Translations under genes and position numbers: made by a program
The notes under the pieces: generated by a model
What the model saw: only the letters and a program-made list of their open reading frames with translations
Databases searched by the model: none
What the model was told of the DNA's origin: nothing
NCBI GenBank assembly: GCA_016938245.1
Contig: JAFGUY010000049.1
Coordinates: 1-6,841, forward strand
From: Candidatus Omnitrophota bacterium
GTDB taxonomy: Bacteria; Omnitrophota; Gorgyraeia; Gygaellales; Profunditerraquicolaceae
Direction: 5' to 3'
Length of the DNA: 6,841 bases
Part shown: piece after piece, positions 6,541-6,841 of the stretch
Layout: every line of letters begins with the position of its first letter
How positions within the stretch are numbered: the first letter of the stretch is position 1

Positions 6541-6544
6541 AGGT
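6536..6544 (+). other. One-base loss (-1 frameshift) in gltB
   Basis: The + frame reads GEGGKDP up to CCA at 6536-6538. The conserved continuation, RFIALPNGDSRRSAIKQ, starts with AGG at 6541 in the next frame, leaving only AC (6539-6540) for one codon. One extra A in the CCCAACAGG context would give KDPNRF, like the EDPxRF of Bacillus-type GltB. A homopolymer miscall fits, but a real mutation cannot be excluded. Confidence 0.8.
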
Positions 6545-6841
6545 TTATTGCTTTGCCTAATGGCGATTCAAGGAGGTCAGCTATTAAGCAGGTGGCGTCG
6601 GGAAGGTTCGGAGTAACTATAAATTATCTTATTAACGCCGATGAGATACAGATTAAGATTGCGCAGGGGGCAAAGCCCGGAGAGGGCGGGCAGTTGCCCG
6701 GGCATAAAGTAAGCGGGGTCATCGCCAGGATACGTTATACTACCCCGGGTGTAACTTTAATCTCTCCTCCTCCGCATCACGATATTTATTCCATTGAAGA
6801 TTTAGCGCAGCTGATCTTTGATTTAAAGAACGCCAATCCTA
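6541..6841 (+). CDS. gltB: Glutamate synthase large subunit, C-terminal continuation, cut by window end
   Basis: After the one-base shift the frame stays open to the last base. It shows the strongly conserved FMN-domain sequence of GltB: ALPNGDSRRSAIKQ, VASGRFGVT, NADEIQIKIAQGAKPGEGG, and ISPPPHHDIYSIEDLAQLI. This domain binds FMN and reduces 2-iminoglutarate formed from 2-oxoglutarate and channelled ammonia. The window ends at about residue 1025 of a protein that is usually near 1500 residues, so the 3Fe-4S cysteines, the rest of the FMN domain and the C-terminal GXGXG beta-helix domain lie beyond. A partner small subunit gene gltD would be expected downstream but is not visible here. Confidence 0.92.

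Overview
The window carries a nitrogen-assimilation gene cluster, all on the + strand: the 3' part of an ammonium transporter gene (amtB/amt), a PII signal protein gene (glnB/glnK type), a type III glutamine synthetase gene (glnN), a small regulator with an NtrC/Fis-type helix-turn-helix, and the first two thirds of the glutamate synthase large subunit gene (gltB). Together they give ammonium uptake, nitrogen-status sensing, and the GS-GOGAT route from ammonium to glutamine to glutamate.

The source looks like an uncultured, moderately AT-rich bacterium. The type III glutamine synthetase next to an amt-glnB pair, and the general style of the proteins, would suit a candidate phylum such as Omnitrophota. 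That is an impression from sequence style, not a demonstrated assignment.

Layout: 2-637 amt (5' part outside the window and damaged at the edge); 647-985 glnB, nine bases after amt with its ribosome binding site touching the amt stop; about 1027-1054 an extended -10 promoter and strong ribosome binding site; 1055-3250 glnN, intact; 3251-3408 a non-coding gap with a 5-bp palindrome and a strong intrinsic terminator; 3409-3785 a small regulator, apparently split by one missing base into a receiver-like N-terminal half and an NtrC-type HTH half; 3770-6841 gltB, overlapping the regulator by 16 bases and running off the window.

The striking feature is uneven integrity. glnB and glnN are perfectly open with all key motifs, but the other three genes carry lesions. 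amt has an in-frame TAG at 74-76 and apparent single-base insertions before it. The regulator has an apparent one-base loss in a G run at 3547-3549. gltB has an in-frame TAG at 4088-4090 and a one-base loss near 6539. Protein similarity continues correctly across each lesion. Sequencing or assembly error is the simplest explanation; recent gene decay is the alternative.

The most interesting biology is the small regulator. It seems to join half a receiver domain directly to an NtrC-like DNA-binding domain with no AAA+ sigma-54 activator module. It is translationally overlapped with gltB and preceded by a GCAC-N6-GTGC palindrome that resembles, without matching exactly, NtrC-type sites. No RNA genes, CRISPR arrays, insertion sequences or origins were seen.
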